From Oscillospiraceae bacterium (GTDB lineage Bacteria; Bacillota; Clostridia; Oscillospirales; Oscillospiraceae), in the NCBI GenBank assembly GCA_020025575.1, contig JAHHRW010000013.1:1-50955 (forward strand): DNA of 50,955 nucleotides, given 5' to 3'. Positions 22,400 through 30,568 of this stretch are shown in pieces. Below the pieces are notes generated by a model. It ran no database searches and had not been told where the DNA came from. It was given only the letters and a program-made list of their open reading frames with translations. The position numbers were made by a program, and so were the translations under genes. The stretch's first letter is position 1; every line of letters starts with the position of its first letter.

Positions 22400-24595
22400 T
22401 TAGTTTTGTCCACGACGGGTGCCAAGAACATCCCGGATGCTCAGCAGTTTGTTGCGAATGGCATCCAGTTCGGCTACATTCTTTACCTCAAAACGAAGGG
22501 TAAAGACACTGTGGCCATTGGGCAGATCCTTACCGTTTAGCTCCTTTACACGAACACGGGCAGTGGTCATGGTGCTTGCAAGGTCCAAAAGCAGACCGTC
22601 ACGGGTCAGGCACTCCAGCTCCAGAGTGGTTTCAAAGGGCTGGCTGTCTTCGTTTGCCCAGCGAACCCGTACCCAACGGGCGGCCTCTTTGGGATCATCC
22701 CGATGGGCGGCGTTGGGGCAGTCGGCCCGGTGAATGGAAACGCCATAGCCCTTGGTGACGAAACCGACGATGGCATCGCCCGGGACAGGTGTGCAGCACT
22801 TGGAGAACTTGATCATGCAGGAGTCGATATCCTCCACAATAACGCCGTTGACGGCATGGCGATTACAGCGAGCTTCGTCTGAATCCGGGGACAGCTTGAG
22901 GGGGACCGAGGACATTTTCTCGGAACTCTGTACCTTCACCGTGCGGTTTACGTCATCACGAATCCTGCCCACAGCCTTGGCTGCGGTGAGTCCGCCGTAT
23001 CCGATTGCGGCATACAAATCGTCCCAATCTTCAAATGACAGCTTTTTCAGCAGCATGGGGGCAATCTCTGGATCGCTCAGTATGCCCATGGGCAGATTCA
23101 TCCGTTTCATTTCAGCCTCGAAACTGGAACGGCCGTGGACGATGTTCTCATCCCGACGCTCTTTCTTGAACCACTGCTTGATCTTGGTTCGTGCTTGGTT
23201 GGACTGGCAGATGTTCAGCCAGTCACGGCTGGGGCCACGGGCGGATTTGGAAGTCAGCACTTCGATGATATCGCCGTTTTTTAGCTTGGAATCAATATTG
23301 ACAATGCGGTTGTTGACTTTTGCGCCAACCATTGCATTGCCGACACCGGAGTGGATGGCATATGCAAAGTCAATGGGTGTGGAGCCTGCGGGCAGGCTGA
23401 CGATTTTACCCTTCGGGGTAAAGACGAAGACCTCGTCGTCAAACATATCGACTTTCAGGGAGTTGACATAATCCTCAGCGTCGGTGTCCTGCTGGCTTTC
23501 CAGCAAACGGCGCACCCACTCAAAATTCTTTTCTTCACCGGCTCCAACACCGCCCTGCTTGTATTTCCAGTGGGCGGCAATACCGTATTCAGCAGTTTCA
23601 TGCATCTCCCAGGTGCGAATCTGTACCTCAAAGGGGATACCCTGGGAGCCAATGACGGTGGTGTGCAGGGATTGGTACATATTGGGCTTGGGGGTGGAGA
23701 TATAGTCCTTAAACCGACCGGGAACCAGATTGAACAGGTCGTGGACATGGCCCAGAACGTTGTAACAATCGGGGATGGTATCCACAATCACGCGGAATGC
23801 GTACAGGTCGTACATCTCTTCCAGGGTCTTATTCTGGGCCTTCATCTTTCGGTAGATGGAGTACACATGCTTGATTCGGCCATAGGTGGTGTTGCGAATG
23901 CCCATGGCAGAAAGCCGGGCCTGGATGGTGGTTTGAATGGTACGCATAAAGGCCTCGTCCTGCTCTTTATGGGCATTCAAATAGGACATCAGTTCGTTGT
24001 AACCATCCGGGTCCAGATACCGCAGGGCAATATCTTCCAGTTCCCATTTCATCTTCTGCATACCAAGGCGGTGCGCCAAGGGGGCATAGATGTCCATGGT
24101 TTCCCGGCATTTGGAAATCTGCTTTTCCGGGGTCTGGTACTGCATGGTGCGCATATTGTGAAGACGGTCAGCAATCTTAATCAGCACCACGCGAATGTCT
24201 TTGGACATCGCCATGAACATTTTGCGCAGGTTTTCCATCTGCTGCTGCTCGTGGGTGGTAAATTCCACACGGGTCAGTTTGGTGACTCCTTCTACCAGCT
24301 CAGCTACGGTAGGATTGAACAGCTTGGCAATTTCGTCATGGGAGGCATCGGTATCTTCGATGCAGTCGTGGAGCAGGGCAGCGAGAATGGCATCGGTATC
24401 CAGACCCAGCTCAGCAACGATTTCTGCAACAGCCAGGGGGTGAATGATATAGGGGGAACCGTCCTTGCGCTTTTGAAATTTATGCTTTTCGTTGGCGTAC
24501 TGGACTGCTTTATTTACAATTGCAAGATCGGTTCCGGGCATATACTTGTTGATGGCCCGCACCATACTGTCATAATGTTCTTCGTAGGTTTCCAT
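22400..24595 (-). CDS. relA: Bifunctional (p)ppGpp synthetase/hydrolase RelA/SpoT
   Basis: The long RSH enzyme of the stringent response, 731 residues. The HD hydrolase domain shows KRKDGSPYIIHPLAVA and LLHDCIEDT. The synthetase domain includes GRIKHVYSIYRKM and LYDLYAFRVIVDT, then the TGS domain with VFTPKGKIVSLPAGSTPIDFAYAIH, and a C-terminal ACT domain around LDLASTMTTARVRVKELNG. Both catalytic domains look intact, so both making and breaking (p)ppGpp is expected. It begins 6 bases after recJ and is followed by dtd. Confidence 0.96.
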   Translation of the reverse strand: METYEEHYDSMVRAINKYMPGTDLAIVNKAVQYANEKHKFQKRKDGSPYIIHPLAVAEIVAELGLDTDAILAALLHDCIEDTDASHDEIAKLFNPTVAELVEGVTKLTRVEFTTHEQQQMENLRKMFMAMSKDIRVVLIKIADRLHNMRTMQYQTPEKQISKCRETMDIYAPLAHRLGMQKMKWELEDIALRYLDPDGYNELMSYLNAHKEQDEAFMRTIQTTIQARLSAMGIRNTTYGRIKHVYSIYRKMKAQNKTLEEMYDLYAFRVIVDTIPDCYNVLGHVHDLFNLVPGRFKDYISTPKPNMYQSLHTTVIGSQGIPFEVQIRTWEMHETAEYGIAAHWKYKQGGVGAGEEKNFEWVRRLLESQQDTDAEDYVNSLKVDMFDDEVFVFTPKGKIVSLPAGSTPIDFAYAIHSGVGNAMVGAKVNNRIVNIDSKLKNGDIIEVLTSKSARGPSRDWLNICQSNQARTKIKQWFKKERRDENIVHGRSSFEAEMKRMNLPMGILSDPEIAPMLLKKLSFEDWDDLYAAIGYGGLTAAKAVGRIRDDVNRTVKVQSSEKMSSVPLKLSPDSDEARCNRHAVNGVIVEDIDSCMIKFSKCCTPVPGDAIVGFVTKGYGVSIHRADCPNAAHRDDPKEAARWVRVRWANEDSQPFETTLELECLTRDGLLLDLASTMTTARVRVKELNGKDLPNGHSVFTLRFEVKNVAELDAIRNKLLSIRDVLGTRRGQN

Positions 24596-24601
24596 AAACG
24601 A

Positions 24602-26656
24602 TCAACTCCCTTTACTTAGCAGAAGGGTCTGCATGGTTTTGCTTTGATTCAAATCAGCTTTGGCACTGCGCACTTGCAGTTCGATGGTGATGTATTTATG
24701 CTGGCGGTGCATGGCCAAAAGCCCCACATCAGCAAAAATATCCAGACAAGCCAGAAACTTTCCCAAACTCAAAGGTCTGCCGGAACGACGGACGATTTTG
24801 CGGCACAGACACATGGGATTCTCCTGCACCGATGGACCGTGTTCTGCCAGATAACGCCACACGTCCCCCAATGTGCCCCGGTTGGGAAGAAGGGGAGACG
24901 GATCAGAAACGGGCTGTCCGGCGCGGAGATTCAGGTATTCATACAGCTCAGGCGAGCACTCTGCATTGCAGGAGGGGCGAATGTCCAGCACATTCATCTG
25001 GACAGTTCGCTCCCCGCGGTAGTCGTTGATTTGCGCATTAAATGCCACATCCACCCAATCTCCCTGCTCAATGGATGCATCCTGAGCGGTGGTGGAGAAG
25101 TAGATGGCATTGATGATGCCGTGGCTGCTGCGAAGACGCAGGCGCATATGACGACCGTTTCCGACCATGGTGATTCTTTCTACGCAGAGTTTCTCCATGA
25201 CGAAAACCGGCTTGGGACAGCCATTTCCGCAGGGTTCCAAAATGGTCAGTGCGTCTACATTGTGCACGGTAAATAGCTCCGGCGGTATCACGCAGTCTAC
25301 ATCCAGGACGGTTCTGGGGGTGCTGGAGGCATAGAAGTGGGATGCCATGGTGCACATGGCATCGCGGAATTGGGGGATGTTCTGGCGGGCAATGGTAAAG
25401 CCTGCTGCCAGTTCGTGGCCACCATAGCTCTCCAGCATATCAGAAAGGGCAGTCAGGGATGAGAACAGGTTAAATCCTCCGAAACTGCGGGAACTTGCCT
25501 TTCCGTGTTCTCCGTCCAGACAAATTAAGAAAGTGGGACAGCAGTATTCCTCTGCCATCCGGGAGGCAACGATGCCCACAACCCCTTGATGCCAGCGTTC
25601 ATCTGCCAGAACGATTGCCTCGGGAGGTTTTCCGTCGGGGAGCATGGACACAGCTTGCTGGTAGATTTCAGATTCTACATTTTGACGCTGGCGGTTCAAA
25701 TCGCACAGTTTTTTTGCAAGCTCTGCGGCAAGTTTTTCATCATCGGTCAGGCAGAGATTCAAAGCAAGGTCTATCTGCCCCATTCTGCCGGCGGCATTGA
25801 TTCTGGGGGCGAGATTATACCCGATGGTGGAGGCACATAGTGTATCACTGGAACAGGCACATTCTTTGATCAGCGCTGCAAGCCCCGGACGCTTGGTGTG
25901 CCGCAGAGATTCCAGTCCTCTGCTGACAAAGACCCGGTTTTCACCGTGCAGCAGCATCACGTCTGCTACGGTTCCCATGCAGACCATATCGGCATACTCG
26001 TCGAGGACTTCCTCCTGATTCCCGGAAAGGGCTGCTGCCAGCTTAAAGGCGACACCGACTCCGGATAAATTCTTGTGGGGGTAAGTATCATGGGGGCGAT
26101 GGGGGTCAACGATGGCCACCGCCTGAGGCAGTTCATCTTTGCATTCGTGATGGTCGGTGATGACAAGATCAATGCCCAGTTCTTTACAGAGCAGGGCCTC
26201 GCTCATGGCGGTAATGCCACAGTCAACGGTGACAATCAGATTTACGCCTTCATTGTGGAGCTGTCGGATGGCCAGGGAATTCAGACCGTATCCCTCCTCC
26301 ATGCGGCTGGGAATATAGCTGATGCAGTTGGCACCGTGCTTTTGTAGAAAGTCTGTCAGGAGACTGGTGGCGGTAATACCGTCCACATCATAGTCGCCGA
26401 AAACTGCAATTTTTTCGCCCCGGTCCATGGCCAGAGCAACCCGCCCAGCGGCCAGATCCATATCGGTCATCAAAAAAGGATCGTGCAGTGGTGCGGTGCA
26501 GTCTAAATATGCATGAGCCTGCTGCGTATTTGACATTCCTCTGGCGGCCAAGACCATGGCACTCAGCGGCGGATAGCCGCCTGCTGCCAGTTCGTTCACG
26601 GCACCCATTTGCGGTGCCGTGATATTCCAAATTCCATACTTCAAAACAATACACAT
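24602..26656 (-). CDS. recJ: Single-stranded-DNA-specific exonuclease RecJ
   Basis: A 684-residue DHH-family 5'-3' exonuclease for recombination and mismatch repair. Catalytic motifs are visible: FGDYDVDGITAT (motif I), VDCGIT, ITDHHE (DHH), VDPHRP and the DHHA1-type GHELAAGFTI around residue 420. The C-terminal OB-fold region is present and extends to the family's usual longer clostridial form. The ATG at 26656 lacks a clear ribosome binding site, so the start is slightly uncertain. It is the first gene of the minus-strand operon and has a good promoter at 26679-26707. Confidence 0.93.
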   Translation of the reverse strand: MCIVLKYGIWNITAPQMGAVNELAAGGYPPLSAMVLAARGMSNTQQAHAYLDCTAPLHDPFLMTDMDLAAGRVALAMDRGEKIAVFGDYDVDGITATSLLTDFLQKHGANCISYIPSRMEEGYGLNSLAIRQLHNEGVNLIVTVDCGITAMSEALLCKELGIDLVITDHHECKDELPQAVAIVDPHRPHDTYPHKNLSGVGVAFKLAAALSGNQEEVLDEYADMVCMGTVADVMLLHGENRVFVSRGLESLRHTKRPGLAALIKECACSSDTLCASTIGYNLAPRINAAGRMGQIDLALNLCLTDDEKLAAELAKKLCDLNRQRQNVESEIYQQAVSMLPDGKPPEAIVLADERWHQGVVGIVASRMAEEYCCPTFLICLDGEHGKASSRSFGGFNLFSSLTALSDMLESYGGHELAAGFTIARQNIPQFRDAMCTMASHFYASSTPRTVLDVDCVIPPELFTVHNVDALTILEPCGNGCPKPVFVMEKLCVERITMVGNGRHMRLRLRSSHGIINAIYFSTTAQDASIEQGDWVDVAFNAQINDYRGERTVQMNVLDIRPSCNAECSPELYEYLNLRAGQPVSDPSPLLPNRGTLGDVWRYLAEHGPSVQENPMCLCRKIVRRSGRPLSLGKFLACLDIFADVGLLAMHRQHKYITIELQVRSAKADLNQSKTMQTLLLSKGS

Positions 26657-26678
26657 CCATTATAAATCATTTCCAACA

Positions 26679-26707
26679 ATTATAGCAAAAAATACCGGAA
26701 TGTACAA
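26679..26707 (-). promoter_or_regulatory. Promoter of the recJ-relA operon
   Basis: On the minus strand TTGTAC, 17 nt, TATAAT. It lies just upstream of recJ; the downstream genes relA to spoVB-like have no other clear promoter. Confidence 0.7.
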
Positions 26708-26793
26708 TAGGGAATGGCAAAATTTTGCCGTAAATGGACATGAGAACTTCAAGTTGATCAACGGGATTCCTGAGGGAAAATATCGTGAATCTA

Positions 26794-26822
26794 TTGAACC
26801 GATAGGGGGATTCTGCTATAAT
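26794..26822 (+). promoter_or_regulatory. Promoter of the first ligase-like gene
   Basis: TTGAAC, 17 nt, TATAAT, about 90 bases before the start at 26915. Confidence 0.6.
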
Positions 26823-26914
26823 ACTTTGGACTACGTTGTATTGCTGAAATGTTTCGGAAGGGAGCATTTTTTGCGGGCGTTTTCTGAAGATATTGAGCGA
26901 AATGCGGTGACTTT

Positions 26915-28390
26915 ATGAAAGATGAAAATTCAAAAATTCGGCAGAATTTGATTCGTTATTTGCCTGTGATGGTGTTTATTTACTGTGTCTGCCAGCCGCT
27001 GATGGATGTGGCAACCTATTGGCAGGAGTACCTGCAGATTACCAATACGCTGACGGTGGTTTTGCGAATGGGTCTGCTGTGCGGATCGGTGGTGCTGGGA
27101 TTTATCCTGTCAGACCGAAAACGATATTATTGGCTGACGGCACTGATCCTCGGCGGATTTTTGGTGGGGCACATCTGGTCGTGTATTCAGGCTGGGTACA
27201 ATCAGCCTTTTGGTGACCTTTCCAATATGATTAGAATTTACTTTCTTCCGCTGACAACATTGTGTTTCTGCACATTCCTGCGGCAAAACGGCAGAGTGGT
27301 TCGGGCAATCCGAGAGGGGCTGATGGTCAATCTTGGCATCATCATCATTGTGATGATCCTCAGCCGCCTGACCGGGACAGATCCTTATACCTACCCGAAC
27401 AAAGCGCTGGGGGTCAGAGGCTGGTTCTATTTTGCCAACACCCAAAGTGCAATCATGGCAATGATTGTCCCTGTGGCCATTGGATGGGCGCTGATGAAGT
27501 GGGAAAAACAGGTACTGCCCGTGGTGGTGGTATCGATGCTCAGCTTGGGGGCACTGTTTGCCCTGGGCACCAGACTGGCATTTTTCTCATTTGTTGCAGC
27601 GGGAATGGGCATGGCGGTATGTCTGGTGCTGATTGACCGGAAACGCTGGCGTCAGAGCGTGGCAATTGGCGTGGTAACCGTGGCCTTTGCGGTGATGCTG
27701 CCCATTTCCCCCATGGTGCGCAATCAAAAAGCGGTGGCAGTGAACTTTGAAATCAAGCAGTCGGCGTTTGACGAGGCTGCGGCGGTTGCAGATAATGCCA
27801 CCGAACAAGAGCGCAAAGAGGCTCTGGGCCATGCGTATCAGCTTTTTCTGCCGGGACTGATTTCTCGTTTTGGGGAAGAACGAACCTTGCAGGCGTACAA
27901 TTATTCAGAAGATGTGGATGTGGTTGGCAGTCAGCGGTTGATGCGCCTGACTTTTTGCAGGCTGCTTTTGCAGGATTCCCCGGAATCGGCAAAGTGGTTT
28001 GGCGTTAGTCGTTCCAGAATGTCCGAAAAGGCGCTGCATACGGATGTTTTGACCGGTGAAACGAAAGAACAGGTGGTCTGGTACGACCCAGAAAATGATT
28101 TTCATGCAATTTTTTATCTGTGCGGAGGCATCGGGCTTGCAATGATGCTGGCCTTCATTGGGTTCTTTGCTGCACAGGCACTGCTTGCAATGGCCCGAGA
28201 TTTTAAGCACCAGTTTACGGTGGATTTTGCGGCACTGTCCATTGGCGCCTGCTGCGCAGTGGCGCATTGTTATTTTACGGCATCTATACTGCGGTTTAAC
28301 AGTGCATCGGTTTATCTTGCAATCATTTTGGCGGCTTTGTGGGATCTGTCCCGGAGAGAACGTTCTGCCAAAAGAATGCACGTTGAATAA
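26915..28390 (+). CDS. O-antigen-ligase-like polytopic membrane protein (paralogue 1)
   Basis: A 491-residue membrane protein with about 10-12 hydrophobic segments and one large extracytoplasmic loop (about residues 270-390, AVNFEIKQSAFDEAA and onward). This is the architecture of O-antigen ligase/polymerase-type proteins. It is a clear paralogue of the protein at 43609: both begin with a PxxxF...QPxMD stretch followed by NxLTxVLRMG and a loop containing ENDFH. Unlike the second copy it stands alone, not in a polysaccharide operon. The start is the ATG at 26915, with only a weak GGTGA site. Substrate unknown. Confidence 0.78.
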   Translation: MKDENSKIRQNLIRYLPVMVFIYCVCQPLMDVATYWQEYLQITNTLTVVLRMGLLCGSVVLGFILSDRKRYYWLTALILGGFLVGHIWSCIQAGYNQPFGDLSNMIRIYFLPLTTLCFCTFLRQNGRVVRAIREGLMVNLGIIIIVMILSRLTGTDPYTYPNKALGVRGWFYFANTQSAIMAMIVPVAIGWALMKWEKQVLPVVVVSMLSLGALFALGTRLAFFSFVAAGMGMAVCLVLIDRKRWRQSVAIGVVTVAFAVMLPISPMVRNQKAVAVNFEIKQSAFDEAAAVADNATEQERKEALGHAYQLFLPGLISRFGEERTLQAYNYSEDVDVVGSQRLMRLTFCRLLLQDSPESAKWFGVSRSRMSEKALHTDVLTGETKEQVVWYDPENDFHAIFYLCGGIGLAMMLAFIGFFAAQALLAMARDFKHQFTVDFAALSIGACCAVAHCYFTASILRFNSASVYLAIILAALWDLSRRERSAKRMHVE

Positions 28391-28423
28391 AGCAAAATTT
28401 AGATTTCTTAATTATTGATAATG

Positions 28424-28452
28424 TTGACAATGTACTGGTAGAATCGTATCAT
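28424..28452 (+). promoter_or_regulatory. Promoter of the ABC exporter operon
   Basis: TTGACA, 17 nt, TATCAT, followed by AAGGAGG and the lipoprotein adaptor start at 28492. Confidence 0.8.
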
Positions 28453-28491
28453 TACTATGGAATTTTGAATCAATTAAGGAGGAAAAATCCT

Positions 28492-29853
28492 ATGAAACAT
28501 ATGAAAAAAATTATTGCGGCTGCCATGGTCGTCAGCATGAGCCTGGCAGGCTGCGCAGGCGGCGGCGAAGTCCCCGTGCAGCGGGTTGATGCCCTGTTCG
28601 GGGCAAATGCCGGTACCAGCACAGATAAATTTGCCGGCGTGGTAGTCAGTGAAAATGCCGTGGAAATCAAGCGCGAAGGTGAAAAGACCATTAAGGAAGT
28701 GTATGTATCTGAGGGCGATCAGGTGGCCCAGGGGGACAAGCTGTTTTGCTACGACATGGATGAGCTGAGTCTGTCGCTGGATAAGCAGAAACTGGATCTG
28801 GAACGCTTTGATGCCACCATTTCAGACAAGGAAGATCAGATTGCATCTGTTGAGCGGGAATTGCAGTCTGTTTCCGGTACAGAGGCAACCCAGCTGAATA
28901 TCCAGCTGCGTCAGCTGCAGACAGAGCTGACACAGGCGGAATATGACAAGGCTGCCAAGCAAAAAGAGGTGGATTACACCGAAAAAATGCTGCAAGATGT
29001 GGATGTAAAGAGCCCCATCAAAGGCACCATTCGCAAGATCAACGAGATGGGGGATGGCCCATACATGACCATCCAGCAGTCTGGTGCTTACGAAGTCAAG
29101 GGTACCCTCAATGAGCTGAGCCTTGGAGCGGGCATCATGGAGGGCACGTCTGTAACCGTGATTTCCAGACTGGACACCACAAAGACATGGAACGGTGTTG
29201 TGGAGCGTGTGGATTATAATTCTGCTCAGGATAATAATCAGGACAGTTCCGGCGGCATGATGTATGGCGGCATGGTCAGTGCGGCCTACGGCGGTGTTTC
29301 CGGCGGTATGACATCCTCTACCAACTATCCGTTTTATATCAAGCTGGATTCTACCGACGGTTTGCTGCTGGGACAACATGTGTATATTCAGGTGTCCAAC
29401 GGCGGTGGTGCAGCCGACGGTTCATTGGCAATTCCTGAGAATTTTATTACAAACCTGCACTATGATGAGATGAATGACTGCAATATCGGCGAGGTATGGG
29501 CAGCCAATGCACAAGGTAAGCTGGAAAAAGTACAGGTAACATTTGGCGAATTTGACCCTGCGATTGGTGGGTATGGAATTGTCAGCGGTCTGACAGAAAA
29601 TGATTACGTTGCAGATCCTGCAAATCCTGACTGCGCAGATGGTGCAAAAGTAAGCTACCGTGAAGAATCTGATTTTGCGGGCAACAACACCACTACGGCA
29701 CCTGTTGATGGAGAACTGCCGGTGGATGATTTGATTCCGGATGAAAATGCAGTGACGGATTCCATGCCTGTTGAGAGTCTGCCTGAGGCGATGACGTCAA
29801 GTGAGGCCCAGATCAGCGATGCGTCCGGCAGTGAAGCAGGGCAGGAGGGATAA
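28492..29853 (+). CDS. MacA/HlyD-like adaptor lipoprotein of an ABC exporter
   Basis: A 453-residue secreted adaptor. The N-terminus MKHMKKIIAAAMVVSMSLAGC is a lipoprotein signal peptide with lipobox LAGC (Cys21), so the protein is anchored on the outer face of the membrane. A biotinyl-lipoyl-like half (VYVSEGDQVAQGDKLFCYDMDE) leads into a coiled-coil hairpin (about residues 85-165, rich in Leu heptads) and a beta-barrel part containing a Gly/Met-rich loop (GGMMYGGMVSAAYGGVSGGM). The C-terminal tail is acidic. It is the first gene of a four-gene operon with an ATPase, a second adaptor and a permease. Start chosen by AAGGAGG with 9 nt spacing. Confidence 0.85.
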   Translation: MKHMKKIIAAAMVVSMSLAGCAGGGEVPVQRVDALFGANAGTSTDKFAGVVVSENAVEIKREGEKTIKEVYVSEGDQVAQGDKLFCYDMDELSLSLDKQKLDLERFDATISDKEDQIASVERELQSVSGTEATQLNIQLRQLQTELTQAEYDKAAKQKEVDYTEKMLQDVDVKSPIKGTIRKINEMGDGPYMTIQQSGAYEVKGTLNELSLGAGIMEGTSVTVISRLDTTKTWNGVVERVDYNSAQDNNQDSSGGMMYGGMVSAAYGGVSGGMTSSTNYPFYIKLDSTDGLLLGQHVYIQVSNGGGAADGSLAIPENFITNLHYDEMNDCNIGEVWAANAQGKLEKVQVTFGEFDPAIGGYGIVSGLTENDYVADPANPDCADGAKVSYREESDFAGNNTTTAPVDGELPVDDLIPDENAVTDSMPVESLPEAMTSSEAQISDASGSEAGQEG

Positions 29854-29857
29854 TGCC

Positions 29858-30568
29858 ATGATCCTGCAATTGGAAAACGTAAACAAGGAATATATTCAGG
29901 GAAAACAGTCGGTACACATTCTCCATGATATCAACCTGACGGTGGAGGAAGGGGAATACCTTGCGATTATGGGGCCTTCCGGTTCCGGCAAGACGACGCT
30001 GATGAACCTGCTTGGCTGTCTGGATGTGCCTACGAATGGCAGGTATGAGCTGAACGGTCAGGACATCAGCGGTATGTCTGATGATGCGCTTGCAGAAATC
30101 CGGAATCAGTACATTGGATTTGTGTTCCAGAATTTTTACCTGCTGCCAAAGATGTCAGCGGTGGAAAATGTGGCGTTGCCGTTATTGTACCGCGGAGTCA
30201 GTTTGAAAGAGCGTCGTGCCCGTGCTGAGGAGGCGCTGAAACTGGTGGGGCTGGGAGAACGTCTGGAATTTATGCCCAATCAGCTATCCGGCGGTCAGTG
30301 CCAGCGTGTGGCCATTGCCAGAGCCATTGTGGGAGAGCCTAAGCTCCTTCTGGCAGACGAACCCACCGGTGCACTGGACACTGCATCCGGCAATCAGATT
30401 ATGGATATTTTTCGCCAGCTGAGTCAGCAGGGAATTACCATCATCATGATTACCCACGAGGGTGATATTGCCCGATGTGCAGATAAGATTTACCATATCT
30501 TGGACGGCCGTTTGATTACCGATTCTACCGAAAATGTTGAGCGGAAGGAGGCCAAGTCCAATGAATAA
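29858..30568 (+). CDS. MacB-type ABC transporter ATP-binding protein
   Basis: A 236-residue ATPase of the LolD/MacB group that powers export together with the FtsX-like permease at 32367. Walker A GPSGSGKTTLM, Q-loop FVFQNFYLLP, signature LSGGQCQRVAIARAI, Walker B LLLADEPTGALD and the H-loop ITHEGD are all intact. The signature has Cys in place of the usual Gln-Arg neighbour (GGQCQR), which is a mild variation. The ATG at 29858 follows GGAGG; the second adaptor begins inside its last codons. Confidence 0.95.
   Translation: MILQLENVNKEYIQGKQSVHILHDINLTVEEGEYLAIMGPSGSGKTTLMNLLGCLDVPTNGRYELNGQDISGMSDDALAEIRNQYIGFVFQNFYLLPKMSAVENVALPLLYRGVSLKERRARAEEALKLVGLGERLEFMPNQLSGGQCQRVAIARAIVGEPKLLLADEPTGALDTASGNQIMDIFRQLSQQGITIIMITHEGDIARCADKIYHILDGRLITDSTENVERKEAKSNE

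Noticed and set aside
26619..26918. A 99-codon plus-strand frame ending with an ATGA overlap onto the ligase-like gene at 26915
   Set aside because: It has no ribosome binding site, it runs antisense to the recJ start and its promoter, and the promoter of the next gene lies inside it. The overlap is probably chance.
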